NCBI GenBank assembly: GCA_947259705.1
Contig: CAMYNL010000033.1
Location: 1-38,791 of the forward strand
Direction of reading: 5' to 3'
Source of the DNA: an uncultured Gammaproteobacteria bacterium
GTDB lineage: Bacteria; Pseudomonadota; Gammaproteobacteria; Arenicellales; JAANXG01
DNA length: 38,791 nt
The position numbers and the translations under genes were made by a program. The notes under the pieces are model-generated. The model saw nothing but the letters and a program-made list of their open reading frames with translations. It made no database searches and was not told the origin of the DNA. Positions 1-7,762 of the stretch are shown in pieces; position 1 is the first letter of the stretch; every line of letters begins with the position of its first letter.

Positions 1-718
1 TGAAGATCGCGTCGCGGTCGAAAATAAGATACTTTGGCGCGGTGTCGTAAGGAAATGCTTCCCGCAATTGCTGGATAGCCCACGCCGCTGTCGGGTTGAA
101 CGTGGCGTTGAAGTGCACAACACGTCGCCGGCCGTGCTCTATCACGAACCATACGTAGAGCACTTTGAAAGAGATCGTCGGTACGGTGAAGAAATCCATC
201 GCCGCAATAGCGTCTTTGTGGTTGCGTAGAAAAGCGACCCAACGTCTAATTTTGTCGGAGTCGGTGGGACAACGCGGCATGTAACGTGACACCGTGATCT
301 CGGAGACAACGAACCCGAGTTTCAACAGCTCGCCATGAATTCTTGGTGCGCCCCAGCCATCGCGTGCCATGATGCGGATGAGGCGGCGAATCTCGGCGTC
401 GACTCGAGGCCGTCCAGGGCCGGGCTTGTGCTGGGAGATCTTCGCCCAATAGCAACGAAACCGATCTCGATTCCACTTGGCCACCGTGTCTGGGTTCACG
501 ATGAACAAACGCTTTGACCAGCCTGGCCATGCGGCACGCAGTGCGACCCAGAAGGCGCGGTCCATATCATCGAGCAGCAGCCGCGGGCGCTGCTTCTTCA
601 GCGCGATGACTTGCTGGCGTAGCGCCAGATTCTCGATCAGCAGCTCCTCGCGGGTACAAAAGAGGGCTCTAAGGGTGTGGACAGCGAGGGTCACGAGGAA
701 GACTATGGGACGCAGCAT
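1..718 (-). CDS. DDE integrase-core transposase, 3' part missing
   Basis: The reverse strand is open from an ATG at 718 to the window edge, about 239 codons, so the gene continues off the left side. The translation starts MLRPIVFLVTLAVHTLRAL and has a helical N-terminus with a coiled-coil-like stretch (ENLALRQQVIALKKQRP), then a helix-turn-helix region (DTVAKWNRDRFRCYW, GPGRPRVDAEIRRLI, GWGAPRIHGELLKLGF). An RNase H-like integrase core follows, starting at AAMDFFTVPTISFKVLYVWF; the D of AAMDFF would be the first catalytic Asp. The layout matches a widespread group of stand-alone integrase-core transposases. I do not assign an IS family because the end and the second terminal repeat lie outside the window. 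The element sits just downstream of the tRNA array, a tolerated insertion place. Confidence is high for transposase, low for intactness. Confidence 0.85.
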   Translation of the reverse strand, partial: MLRPIVFLVTLAVHTLRALFCTREELLIENLALRQQVIALKKQRPRLLLDDMDRAFWVALRAAWPGWSKRLFIVNPDTVAKWNRDRFRCYWAKISQHKPGPGRPRVDAEIRRLIRIMARDGWGAPRIHGELLKLGFVVSEITVSRYMPRCPTDSDKIRRWVAFLRNHKDAIAAMDFFTVPTISFKVLYVWFVIEHGRRRVVHFNATFNPTAAWAIQQLREAFPYDTAPKYLIFDRDAIF

Positions 719-893
719 GGCGACAAAGTGTGCCCTTTCGGTGCGGCGATCTCAAGCCGCTCGCAGGGGTGTGCGACGAAGGTCAGCGCTCAAACATAAC
801 CTATTGTTTTCTCTGGCGGATGAATAATGATGAGGGACAGGTTTCTCTGTTTCCGCCGATTCCTGCCCAGCCGCTCTAAGCTATTGAAAAATA
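719..893. mobile_element. Probable IS 5' flank between transposase and tRNA-Leu
   Basis: This 175-base stretch lies upstream of the transposase start and downstream of tRNA-Leu. It should hold the IS promoter and terminal repeat. The stretch around 800-835 looks like an IS end, but the partner repeat is outside the window, so the exact boundary and any target duplication cannot be seen. No gene is supported here. Confidence 0.4.
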
Positions 894-980
894 TGGTACC
901 CGGGGCCGGACTCGAACCGGCACGTCCTTACGGACAAGGGATTTTAAGTCCCTTGCGTCTACCAGTTTCGCCACCCGGGC
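894..980 (-). tRNA. tRNA-Leu (anticodon UAA)
   Basis: Read on the reverse strand this is an 87-nt class II tRNA. The acceptor starts GCCCGGG and pairs with CCCGGGU, followed by A and an encoded CCA (894-896). The anticodon stem AGGGA/TCCCT encloses CTTAAAA, giving anticodon UAA. There is a long variable arm as expected for Leu, and a T-arm with GGTTCGAGTCC. It is last of three tRNAs behind pgsA, the same order as glyW-cysT-leuZ in E. coli. Confidence 0.97.
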
Positions 981-1024
981 ATGGTGCGGTCCAGATCAGT
1001 CCGGGCCGTTGCGATGGGGAGATA

Positions 1025-1098
1025 TGGAGGCTGGGCCCGGAATCGAACCGAGGTACACGGCTTTGCAGGCCGCTGCATAACCACTCTGCCACCCAGCC
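1025..1098 (-). tRNA. tRNA-Cys (anticodon GCA)
   Basis: This is a 74-nt tRNA on the reverse strand. The acceptor GGCTGGG pairs with CCCAGCC, followed by T and an encoded CCA. The anticodon loop CTGCAAA between GCGGC and GCCGT gives anticodon GCA. The T-arm reads GGTTCGATTCC. It is the middle gene of the Gly-Cys-Leu array and is probably cotranscribed with pgsA. Confidence 0.97.
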
Positions 1099-1157
1099 GA
1101 TCGCAGAAATAAAAATAGGGGAAAGCGCACTTCCCCCCTATTCCGGTAAACAAAGTA

Positions 1158-1233
<76 letters not shown>

Positions 1234-1274
1234 CTGAAAGGCGGGGCCAATTTTGATTTCCGCTCCCGGCGCTG

Positions 1275-1874
1275 TCAAGTGGGCCCCGCCTTCTGCTCTG
1301 CCCGCACCAGATCGTCCCAGGCCGCGCGCAGATACACGATCATGGACCAAAGCGTTAGAGCCCCGGCGACATAGAACAGCATTTCCCCCAGGCCGGCCAT
1401 GGAGATGCCGGCCAGGGGCTTGGCATACAGGAGCATCGATACCGCCACCATCTGCATCACGGTCTTGACCTTACCGACGATGGAAACGGCCACGCTGGCC
1501 CGGTTGCCCATCTCACCCATCCACTCCCGCAGCGCCGAGACGCCGATCTCACGGCCGATGATGATGGCCGCCATGACCGTGAACAGGATCGGGCTGATCA
1601 CCTGGTCCTGGACCCGATCGTCGCCAACCAGCAGCACGATGGCCGTCGCCACCATCAGCTTGTCGGCCACCGGGTCGAGGAAGGCCCCAAAGGGCGATTG
1701 CTGTTGCAGCCGGCGCGCCAGGTAGCCATCCAGCCAGTCGGTGACGCCGGCGAATATGAACAAGACGGTAGCGGCCAGGGCGGACCAGGGGACCGGCAGG
1801 TAGTAGACGATGACGAACACAGGGATCACCATGATCCTCGCCAGCGTCAGCAAGTTGGGGATGTTCAGCGGCAT
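1275..1874 (-). CDS. pgsA: CDP-diacylglycerol--glycerol-3-phosphate 3-phosphatidyltransferase
   Basis: PgsA condenses CDP-diacylglycerol with glycerol-3-phosphate in the inner membrane, the committed step to phosphatidylglycerol and cardiolipin. The 199-residue protein begins MPLNIPNLLTLARI and carries the CDP-alcohol phosphotransferase signature D-G-x2-A-R-x8-G-x3-D-x3-D within DGYLARRLQQQSPFGAFLD, continuing PVADK. Several hydrophobic segments follow, as usual in this family, and the length is normal. It starts at ATG 17 bases after uvrC ends, so the two are probably cotranscribed, and is followed by three tRNAs. This uvrC-pgsA-tRNA order is classical in gammaproteobacteria. Confidence 0.96.
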   Translation of the reverse strand: MPLNIPNLLTLARIMVIPVFVIVYYLPVPWSALAATVLFIFAGVTDWLDGYLARRLQQQSPFGAFLDPVADKLMVATAIVLLVGDDRVQDQVISPILFTVMAAIIIGREIGVSALREWMGEMGNRASVAVSIVGKVKTVMQMVAVSMLLYAKPLAGISMAGLGEMLFYVAGALTLWSMIVYLRAAWDDLVRAEQKAGPT

Positions 1875-1891
1875 GCAGGGAGCACGATCAA

Positions 1892-3706
1892 CTAGTCACC
1901 GTGAAAGTAGGCATAGATGCGTTCCGCCAGATTGGGGCTGATTCCTGGCACCCCGGTCAGATCCTCGATTCCTGCCCGCGCCACTTCCTGCCAGCCGCCT
2001 AGATGTCTCAGCAGGGCTTGTCGGCGCTTGCTGCCGACTCCGGGTATTTCCTCCAGGCGCGACTGCGTCCGCGCCTTGCCACGGCGCTGGCGATGGCTGG
2101 TGACTGCGAAGCGGTGCGCTTCGTCCCGCACCTGCTGGATCAAATGCAGCGCAACGGAGTCGGCCGGTAGTATAAGAGCGCGGCTGCGCCCCGGCAAGAA
2201 AAGCCTCTCCAGCCCCGGTTTGCGGGTGCTGCCCTTGGCCACCGCAGCGATCGGGATATCGTCTATCTGCAATTCGGACAACACAGAGAGCGCGGTACTC
2301 AATTGCCCCTTGCCACCGTCGATCAGAATCAGATCCGGCAGCTTGCCCTCCCCTGTCTTGAGTTTGGCGTAACGTCGTTGCAGCGCCTCTTCCAGTGCGG
2401 CGTAATCGTCACCGCCGGTGACAGCCCGGATGTTGTAGCGGCGGTAATCCGACTTGATCGGTCCAGCGTCATCGAACACGACGCAGGAAACCACCGTCGC
2501 CTCGCCGGCGGTGTGACTGGCATCGAAACACTCTATCCGCTGCGGCGTCTCCGTCAGGTCCAACGACTGGCGAAGCGACTCCAGGCGCTGCAGTTGTTTC
2601 GCCCGACCCGCCAGGTGCTGGCGCAGCCGCTGCTCGGCGTTGATCAAGGCATGCTCGACGAGTCTTGCGCGATGACCGCGGGGGTTCGCTACCAACCTGA
2701 CCTTGCGCCCAGCGCGTTGTGACAGCGACTCCGCCAGCAGGTTCTTGTCCATGGGCACCGGATTGACCAGGACCTCGTCCGGAATGGGCTTGTCGAGGTA
2801 GAACTGGCCCAGAAAGGCCGCAATCACCTCGGCCGGTTCGCTCTCCAGGGCGATATCCGGAAAAAACGCCTTATTGCCGCTGTGACGTCCCCCGCGCACG
2901 AACACCACGTCGATGCAGGCATGGGAATGCTCGCTGCGCAACGCCACCACATCAAGATTACTGCTGCCCTTGCTGACATGCTGCTGTTCCTGGACGCGGC
3001 GCAGGGCCCGCAACCGGTCGCGCAGCTTGGCCGCGACCTCGAAATCGAGGCGGTCGGAGGCGTTCTCCATCGCCTCCATCAGGTAATCGTTCAGACGCTG
3101 GTCCTTACCCTCGAGGAACAGCACCGCCTGCTTCACATCATCGAGATACTGCTCTCTCTCTATCAGCGCGACGCAAGGCGCGGTGCAGCGCCTGATCTGG
3201 TATTGCAGGCAGGGGCGGGAACGGGTGCGGAAGAAGCTGTCCTCGCATTGACGCACGGGAAAGATCTTCTGCAGCAGGGCCAGGATCTCGCGCACCGCTC
3301 CGGCCCCCGCGTAGGGCCCGAAAAATCGCCCTGGTTCCCTGCGGCTGCCGCGATAAAAGCCGATGCGCGGAAACGGGTGCGAGTCATCCAGGTGGATATA
3401 AGGGTAACTCTTGTCGTCCCGCAGCACGATGTTGTAGCGAGGCCGGTGCCGTTTGATTAAATTATTCTCGAGCAGCAGTGCCTCAGTCTCGGTATGGGTG
3501 CGTATGACGTCAATGTCCGCCACCCGCTGCATCAGCGCCCGGGTCTTGGGCGGCAGTCCGCGGCGCTGGAAGTAACTGCCCACGCGCTTGGCGAGATCCC
3601 TGGCCTTGCCCACGTAGAGCACCTCGCCATCCGCCGCCAGCATCTGGTAAACGCCGGGCACGGACGGAATGTGGCGCAGCAGTCGTTCCGCATCCAACTC
3701 AGTCAC
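1892..3706 (-). CDS. uvrC: Excinuclease ABC subunit C
   Basis: UvrC makes both incisions flanking a bulky lesion once UvrA/UvrB have located it. The 604-residue protein has all expected parts: an N-terminal GIY-YIG nuclease (PGVYQML, then VLYVGKARDLAKRVGSYF), a UVR helix that binds UvrB (LDFEVAAKLRDRLRALRRV, around residues 205-230), an RNase H-like 5' nuclease domain (IECFDASHTAGEATVVSCVV; LILIDGGKGQLS), and tandem helix-hairpin-helix motifs at the C-terminus (LEEIPGVGSKRRQALLRHLG; LTGVPGISPNLAERIYAYF). The start is GTG, and the first 8 bases overlap the end of the upstream uracil-DNA glycosylase gene, suggesting translational coupling of two DNA repair genes. Confidence 0.98.
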   Translation of the reverse strand: MTELDAERLLRHIPSVPGVYQMLAADGEVLYVGKARDLAKRVGSYFQRRGLPPKTRALMQRVADIDVIRTHTETEALLLENNLIKRHRPRYNIVLRDDKSYPYIHLDDSHPFPRIGFYRGSRREPGRFFGPYAGAGAVREILALLQKIFPVRQCEDSFFRTRSRPCLQYQIRRCTAPCVALIEREQYLDDVKQAVLFLEGKDQRLNDYLMEAMENASDRLDFEVAAKLRDRLRALRRVQEQQHVSKGSSNLDVVALRSEHSHACIDVVFVRGGRHSGNKAFFPDIALESEPAEVIAAFLGQFYLDKPIPDEVLVNPVPMDKNLLAESLSQRAGRKVRLVANPRGHRARLVEHALINAEQRLRQHLAGRAKQLQRLESLRQSLDLTETPQRIECFDASHTAGEATVVSCVVFDDAGPIKSDYRRYNIRAVTGGDDYAALEEALQRRYAKLKTGEGKLPDLILIDGGKGQLSTALSVLSELQIDDIPIAAVAKGSTRKPGLERLFLPGRSRALILPADSVALHLIQQVRDEAHRFAVTSHRQRRGKARTQSRLEEIPGVGSKRRQALLRHLGGWQEVARAGIEDLTGVPGISPNLAERIYAYFHGD

Positions 3707-4361
3707 CGCCGGATCGCGTCCGCAGCGCGGCGACCTGTTCGAACACGGCCCGGAACATCTCCGGCGTCAGGCGGCCGGTCTGTGTGTTGTAGCGGCTGCA
3801 ATGGTAGCTGGCCACCAGATGCAGTCGATCCGCCAGCCGGTAGTGCCTGCCGTGGCCGAATGGGTGCCCTGACTGTTTAAGATCCAGCGCCCTGATCACG
3901 GCCTTGTGGGCGATGGCGCCGAGCGCAAGTACCACGGTACCGGCGGCGAGGCCCGCCAGCTCACTGCGCAGGTAGTCGTTGCAGCGGACGATCTCGTCGA
4001 TCGCGGGCTTGTTTCCCGGCGGCAGGCACTTCACCGCATTGGTGATGCGACAGTCGTTCAGGCGCAGCCCGTCACTCGCCACGGTGCTGTGCGGCTGGTT
4101 CGCGTAGCCGAACGCGTGCAGCGTCTGATATAGAAGTATGCCGGCGAAATCGCCGGTGAACGGCCGACCGGTGGCGTTGGCGCCGTGTTTGCCGGGAGCC
4201 AGGCCGACGATAAGCAGCGCGGGCCGCTCGTCCCCGAAAGGCGACACCGGACCGCAGTGGTAATCCCCGTGCGTCCGCCTGACCGCGGCGAGGTAGGCCG
4301 TGAGCCGCGGACAGCGTCGGCAGTGGGGATCAAATGTCGGGTGATTATCTGTTGCGGGCAT
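3699..4361 (-). CDS. Uracil-DNA glycosylase, family 5 (UDGb-like), Fe-S type
   Basis: This is a 220-residue uracil-DNA glycosylase-superfamily protein, expected to remove uracil and possibly other deaminated bases from DNA. The motif at residues 53-68 (GLAPGKHGANATGRPF) followed by TGDFAG is the family 5 (UDGb) form. It lacks the catalytic Asp/Asn typical of families 1, 2 and 4 after the GLAPG turn. Cysteines at 14, 17, 112 and 127 are spaced like the [4Fe-4S] ligands of families 4 and 5. A C-terminal HPFGHGRHY and VASYHCSRYNTQTGR stretch matches the second active-site motif. It overlaps uvrC by 8 bases and diverges from efp across an 85-base gap. Substrate range is inferred from family only. 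Confidence 0.9.
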   Translation of the reverse strand: MPATDNHPTFDPHCRRCPRLTAYLAAVRRTHGDYHCGPVSPFGDERPALLIVGLAPGKHGANATGRPFTGDFAGILLYQTLHAFGYANQPHSTVASDGLRLNDCRITNAVKCLPPGNKPAIDEIVRCNDYLRSELAGLAAGTVVLALGAIAHKAVIRALDLKQSGHPFGHGRHYRLADRLHLVASYHCSRYNTQTGRLTPEMFRAVFEQVAALRTRSGGD

Positions 4362-4384
4362 GATCGCGGGCTAAGTGGGCAAGC

Positions 4385-4414
4385 TTGCCGGTAGACGAGA
4401 AATACCACTAGAAT
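4385..4414 (+). promoter_or_regulatory. Candidate sigma-70 promoter for efp
   Basis: TTGCCG (4385-4390) and TAGAAT (4409-4414) are separated by 18 bases and lie about 33 bases upstream of the efp start, in the gap between two divergent genes. This is a good match to sigma-70 hexamers. It is read by eye only. Confidence 0.5.
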
Positions 4415-4446
4415 CGCGCCCTCCGCAACAGTGATGAGATCTACGG

Positions 4447-5010
4447 GTGAAAATTTCCGCTTTCGATATCCGCGTCGGCAACCTCATCGAACATCAGGGC
4501 AAGCTGTGGCGGGTTCTCAAGAAGAACCATGTGAAGCCCGGCAAGGGCGGCGCCTTCGTGCAGGTCGAGCTGAAGGAGGTCTCCGTGGGGACCAAGCTGA
4601 ACGAGCGTTTCCGGTCGGCGGACACCGTGGAGAAAGCCCATGTGGAGGCGCGTAAGATGCAGTATCTTTATGCCGAGGGCACGGGGCTGGTATTCATGGA
4701 CAACGAAAGCTTCGAACAGCTCACCATCCCGGCGGAAGACCTGGAAGACCAGATGGGGTACCTGCTGCCTAACACCGAGGTGCAGATCAACGTCCACAAC
4801 GACAACCCCATCGGCATCGAGCTGCCCGCGACGGTGGTGATGGAAGTGGTAGATACCGAGGCCGTGGTCAAGGGACAGACCGCGTCGGGTTCAGCCAAAC
4901 CCGCCGAACTGGAAACCGGCCTGCGCGTCAACGTGCCCACATTCGTCACCGTCGGCGACAAGGTGAAGGTTAATACCGACACCGGCGAGTACGTCGAGCG
5001 CGCCGAGTAG
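4447..5010 (+). CDS. efp: Translation elongation factor P
   Basis: EF-P binds ribosomes stalled on polyproline codons and restores peptide-bond formation. The 187-residue length and three-domain layout are normal: KOW-like N-terminal domain, OB domain with VKGQTASGSAKPAELETG, and a C-terminal domain ending TDTGEYVERAE. The loop HVKPGKGGAF puts lysine 33 where E. coli has the beta-lysylated Lys34. There is no Arg as in rhamnosylated EF-P. From memory, the N-terminus (MKISAFDIRVGNLIEHQGK) looks more like alphaproteobacterial EF-P than the enteric form, so a different modification state is possible. The start is GTG at 4447; no earlier in-frame start fits better. It converges on nagZ with a 10-base gap. 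No EpmA, EpmB or EarP homologue is in the window. Confidence 0.96.
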   Translation: MKISAFDIRVGNLIEHQGKLWRVLKKNHVKPGKGGAFVQVELKEVSVGTKLNERFRSADTVEKAHVEARKMQYLYAEGTGLVFMDNESFEQLTIPAEDLEDQMGYLLPNTEVQINVHNDNPIGIELPATVVMEVVDTEAVVKGQTASGSAKPAELETGLRVNVPTFVTVGDKVKVNTDTGEYVERAE

Positions 5011-5020
5011 TCTCCCGACG

Positions 5021-6034
5021 TCAGGCCAGATCGGTCATCCGTTCACGGGCCGCCAGCATCACCTCCTCGGCGACCGGTTGTGGTGTCTGGCCGCGCATTG
5101 CGGCGAGGCGGTGCTGATCCGGCGGCTCCAGCGAAGCAGCCAGTATTTCATCCGCGGCCGCGGGGTCGTTGCATATCAAGATTATGTCGCAGCCGGCAAG
5201 CTGCGCGCGCCGGGCGCGTTGAGCCAATGGTCGCCGATCGACCGCTCCCTGCATCGCCAGATCGTCGCTGAATACGATGCCGGTGAATCCTAACGTATCG
5301 CGCAGCATCCGGCGCAGCCAGAACGATGAATAGGTCGGCGTGTCCGGGTCGATTGCGTCGAACTGCACATGGGCCGTCATCACCGCGTCCAGCACGTCCC
5401 TGAGTGCCAGATAGGGCTTGAGATCGCAGTCCTCCACCGCATCCAGGGTACGATCGTCGTGCGGCAGACACTGGTGGCTATCGGCCGACACCCCCCCGTG
5501 CCCCGGAAAATGCTTTCCGGTGGCGCTCATGCCCGCCTTGTGCATACCGTCGATGAAGGCACGCCCCAGCGCGGTGACGGTTTCCGGACGATGATGAAAT
5601 GAACGGTCGCCGATCACGTCGCTGTCGACCTGCCCCACGTCGAGTACCGGCGCGAAACTCAGGTCGACCCCCACCGCCTTGAGCTCCGAAGCCATCACCA
5701 GGCCCGCCTGGTGTGCCGCCGAGCAGCCGCCGTCGGAATCATGCTCGTAGAGAGAGCCGAGCCTTGCGGCGCAGGGTAGACGGGTGAACCCGTCACGAAA
5801 GCGCTGCACCCGGCCGCCCTCCTGGTCCACTGCGACCAGCAGCGGTGGCGACCGTACCCGGTGCAGCGAAGCGGTAAGCTCGGCGAGCTGGGCCGGGCTC
5901 TCGTAGTTGCGGGTAAACAGAACCACGCCGCCCACCGACGGGTGGGCCAGGCGCGCCCGGTCAGCGGTAGTCAACTCCAGGGTGCCTTCCAGGTCCACCA
6001 TTACCGGGCCCTGGGGGAGCTTCAAGGGCGCCAA
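5021..6034 (-). CDS. nagZ: Beta-N-acetylhexosaminidase (glycoside hydrolase family 3)
   Basis: NagZ acts in the cytoplasm during peptidoglycan recycling, removing GlcNAc from anhydro-muropeptides. The 337-residue single-domain GH3 protein begins with GPVMVDLEG and shows VDQEGGRVQRF, the KHFPGHG motif, the family's Asp-His acid/base pair in SADSH, and the nucleophile Asp in VFSDDLAMQGA. There is no signal peptide, matching a cytosolic role. The longest reading starts at TTG (6034), 3 bases after the previous gene. An ATG at 6001 would remove only the first 11 residues, including part of the conserved GPVM, so TTG is preferred but not certain. It is the last gene of the long leftward cluster. 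Loss of NagZ affects AmpC induction in bacteria that have that system; none is seen here. Confidence 0.95.
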   Translation of the reverse strand: MAPLKLPQGPVMVDLEGTLELTTADRARLAHPSVGGVVLFTRNYESPAQLAELTASLHRVRSPPLLVAVDQEGGRVQRFRDGFTRLPCAARLGSLYEHDSDGGCSAAHQAGLVMASELKAVGVDLSFAPVLDVGQVDSDVIGDRSFHHRPETVTALGRAFIDGMHKAGMSATGKHFPGHGGVSADSHQCLPHDDRTLDAVEDCDLKPYLALRDVLDAVMTAHVQFDAIDPDTPTYSSFWLRRMLRDTLGFTGIVFSDDLAMQGAVDRRPLAQRARRAQLAGCDIILICNDPAAADEILAASLEPPDQHRLAAMRGQTPQPVAEEVMLAARERMTDLA

Positions 6035-6037
6035 GGA

Positions 6038-6538
6038 TCAGTGTTCCCGGTCGTCGACATCGATAATCACCGGTGTACCCACCGGCACCAGGTCGAACAA
6101 CACCATCACATCCACGTTGCGCATCTTGATGCAGCCGTGCGACCCGGGGTTTCCCATCGGGTCCTCGTCGGGCGCGCCGTGTATGTAGATGAAGCGCCGC
6201 ATGGTGTCCACGCTGCCCCCGCGGTTGAATCCTGGTTCGGTGCCGCTCAGCCACAGGATGCGCGTCAGTATCCAGTCCCGCTGTGGATAACGCTTCCGCA
6301 GCGCCGCCGTGTAGAGTTCACCGGTCGGTCGACGTCCCCGGAACACGGTGTTGGGCGCGGCGCCAGCGCCGATTTTTGCGCGCACGATATGGCGGCCGCG
6401 CGGGGTGCATTCGCTGTACCGACGTTCACCCACGCCATTGGCAGCCGTGGAGACTGATCGCTGCAGGACGCACTGGTCAGCGTCATCCAGCAGGTACAAC
6501 TGCTGGCTCGGGACGTGTACCTCGATCCGCAGGCTCAC
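6038..6538 (-). CDS. YkuD-fold L,D-transpeptidase/L,D-carboxypeptidase, no signal peptide
   Basis: This 166-residue protein is almost entirely a YkuD catalytic domain. The active-site signature is HGAPDEDPMGNPGSHGCIKM near residues 132-151, with the catalytic Cys in SHGCIKM and the upstream His in YIHG. The N-terminus MSLRIEVHVPSQQLYLLDD starts directly in the domain's first strand, so there is no signal peptide or membrane anchor; the enzyme should be cytosolic, unlike classical L,D-transpeptidases. Small cytosolic YkuD enzymes of the ElsL/LdcV type are known to act as L,D-carboxypeptidases in peptidoglycan recycling, removing the terminal D-Ala from tetrapeptides. Immediate proximity to nagZ (3 bases) supports that reading. 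It overlaps the phosphatase gene upstream by 4 bases. Enzyme class is firm; carboxypeptidase rather than transpeptidase activity is inference. Confidence 0.85.
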   Translation of the reverse strand: MSLRIEVHVPSQQLYLLDDADQCVLQRSVSTAANGVGERRYSECTPRGRHIVRAKIGAGAAPNTVFRGRRPTGELYTAALRKRYPQRDWILTRILWLSGTEPGFNRGGSVDTMRRFIYIHGAPDEDPMGNPGSHGCIKMRNVDVMVLFDLVPVGTPVIIDVDDREH

Positions 6539-7005
6539 AGATGGCGGCGCCGGATGTCGGCCAGCAATCCGCGTGAGGCCTCCTCGATCATGTCTATCAC
6601 CCGCTCGAAGCCGCTGCGGCCCCCATAGTAGGGATCCGGCACCTCGAGATCCGGAATATCCTCCGCGTATTCGAGAAACAGCTGAACCTTGTCACCGAGC
6701 TCACCGGCGATGGCGAGCAGGTGGCTTTGGTTATCGCAGTCCATGGCCAGCACATAATCGAAGCTGGCTAAATCTTCCGCGGTGGCCTGTCGACCGCGCA
6801 GCGGCGACAGATCGATGCCGCGGCGCCTGGCTGCTTCCTGGGCCCGCCGGTCCGGCGGGCTGCCAACATGATAGGCGTGGGTGCCTGCCGAATCCACGCT
6901 GATGGCATCCCCCAGATCGGCTTCTTCCACCATCTTGGCGAAAACCCCCTGGGCGGTGGGTGAACGGCAGATATTGCCCAGACAAACGAAAAGTACCTTT
7001 ACCAT
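6535..7005 (-). CDS. Low-molecular-weight protein-tyrosine phosphatase
   Basis: This is a 156-residue LMW-PTP. The N-terminal P-loop VCLGNICRSP contains the C-x5-R phosphate-binding motif with nucleophile Cys near residue 8, and the general acid Asp is in VPDPYYGG near residue 124. The length is normal and there is no membrane segment. The gene sits between kdsB (6-base gap) and the YkuD enzyme (4-base overlap), so it is translated with envelope precursor genes. No partner tyrosine kinase (Wzc/BY-kinase type) or capsule gene is in the window, so its substrate is unknown. Arsenate reductases share this fold, but the DPYYGG acid loop favours a phosphatase. Confidence 0.93.
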   Translation of the reverse strand: MVKVLFVCLGNICRSPTAQGVFAKMVEEADLGDAISVDSAGTHAYHVGSPPDRRAQEAARRRGIDLSPLRGRQATAEDLASFDYVLAMDCDNQSHLLAIAGELGDKVQLFLEYAEDIPDLEVPDPYYGGRSGFERVIDMIEEASRGLLADIRRRHL

Positions 7006-7011
7006 GAATGC

Positions 7012-7749
7012 TCAGCCTGCCTTTCGTGCGCGGAACCCGGCAAGGTCCGCGGCGGTGTCGATGCCGGGTCCCGGCACCTGCGTACTCCGATGGACCGCGA
7101 TGATGACCCTGCGTTCCAGTGCCCGTAACTGCTCCAGCTTTTCAGCCTGTTCCAGCGTGGAGGGTATCCACACCGAGAACTGCTTGAGGAAACCCGCCCG
7201 GTAGGCGTAGATACCGATGTGCCGCTGCGCGTGCATGGGGGTGTTGGCATCGTCGCGATGGAACGGGATCGGTGCGCGGGAAAAATACATGGCACGGTCG
7301 CTGGTGTCGACGACCACTTTCACTACATTGGGGTCGACGAATTCGCCGGCATCCAGCAGCGCATGGCCAGCGGTTGCCATCTCCGCCTCGGCGTCCCGGC
7401 CAAGGGCGGCGGCGACGGCATTGATGAGCGCGGGCGGCAGTTCCGGCTCGTCACCCTGCACATTGACGACCACTCGTTCATCCGCCAGCCCCAGCAGCGA
7501 TACAGCCTCGGCGAGGCGGTCCGTACCCGATGTGTGGTCCTGTGAGGTCATGCACACCTCGCCGCCGAATGACGTCACCCGGTCCCGGATCCGCTCATCG
7601 TCGGTAGCCACCAGCACCCGCCGGGCGGCGCTTGCCTTGACGTTTTCCCACACCCACTGGATCAGTGGCTTGCCTGCCACTTCGCACAGCAATTTCCCCG
7701 GCAGCCGGGTCGACGCGTAACGTGCGGGGATGATGACGTCGAATTCCAT
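7012..7749 (-). CDS. kdsB: 3-deoxy-manno-octulosonate cytidylyltransferase
   Basis: KdsB activates Kdo with CTP to CMP-Kdo for addition to lipid A. The protein is 245 residues from an ATG at 7749, starting MEFDVIIPARYASTRLPGK, the typical nucleotide-binding N-terminus. The reading frame is open 27 codons further upstream, but that part overlaps ycaR and lacks homology, so the internal ATG is used. Other family marks are QGDEPELPPALIN, the YFSRAPIPF stretch and HIGIYAYR. It lies 13 bases after ycaR, in the usual lpxK-ycaR-kdsB order. Confidence 0.96.
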   Translation of the reverse strand: MEFDVIIPARYASTRLPGKLLCEVAGKPLIQWVWENVKASAARRVLVATDDERIRDRVTSFGGEVCMTSQDHTSGTDRLAEAVSLLGLADERVVVNVQGDEPELPPALINAVAAALGRDAEAEMATAGHALLDAGEFVDPNVVKVVVDTSDRAMYFSRAPIPFHRDDANTPMHAQRHIGIYAYRAGFLKQFSVWIPSTLEQAEKLEQLRALERRVIIAVHRSTQVPGPGIDTAADLAGFRARKAG

Positions 7750-7762
7750 ATCACGCCGTGGA

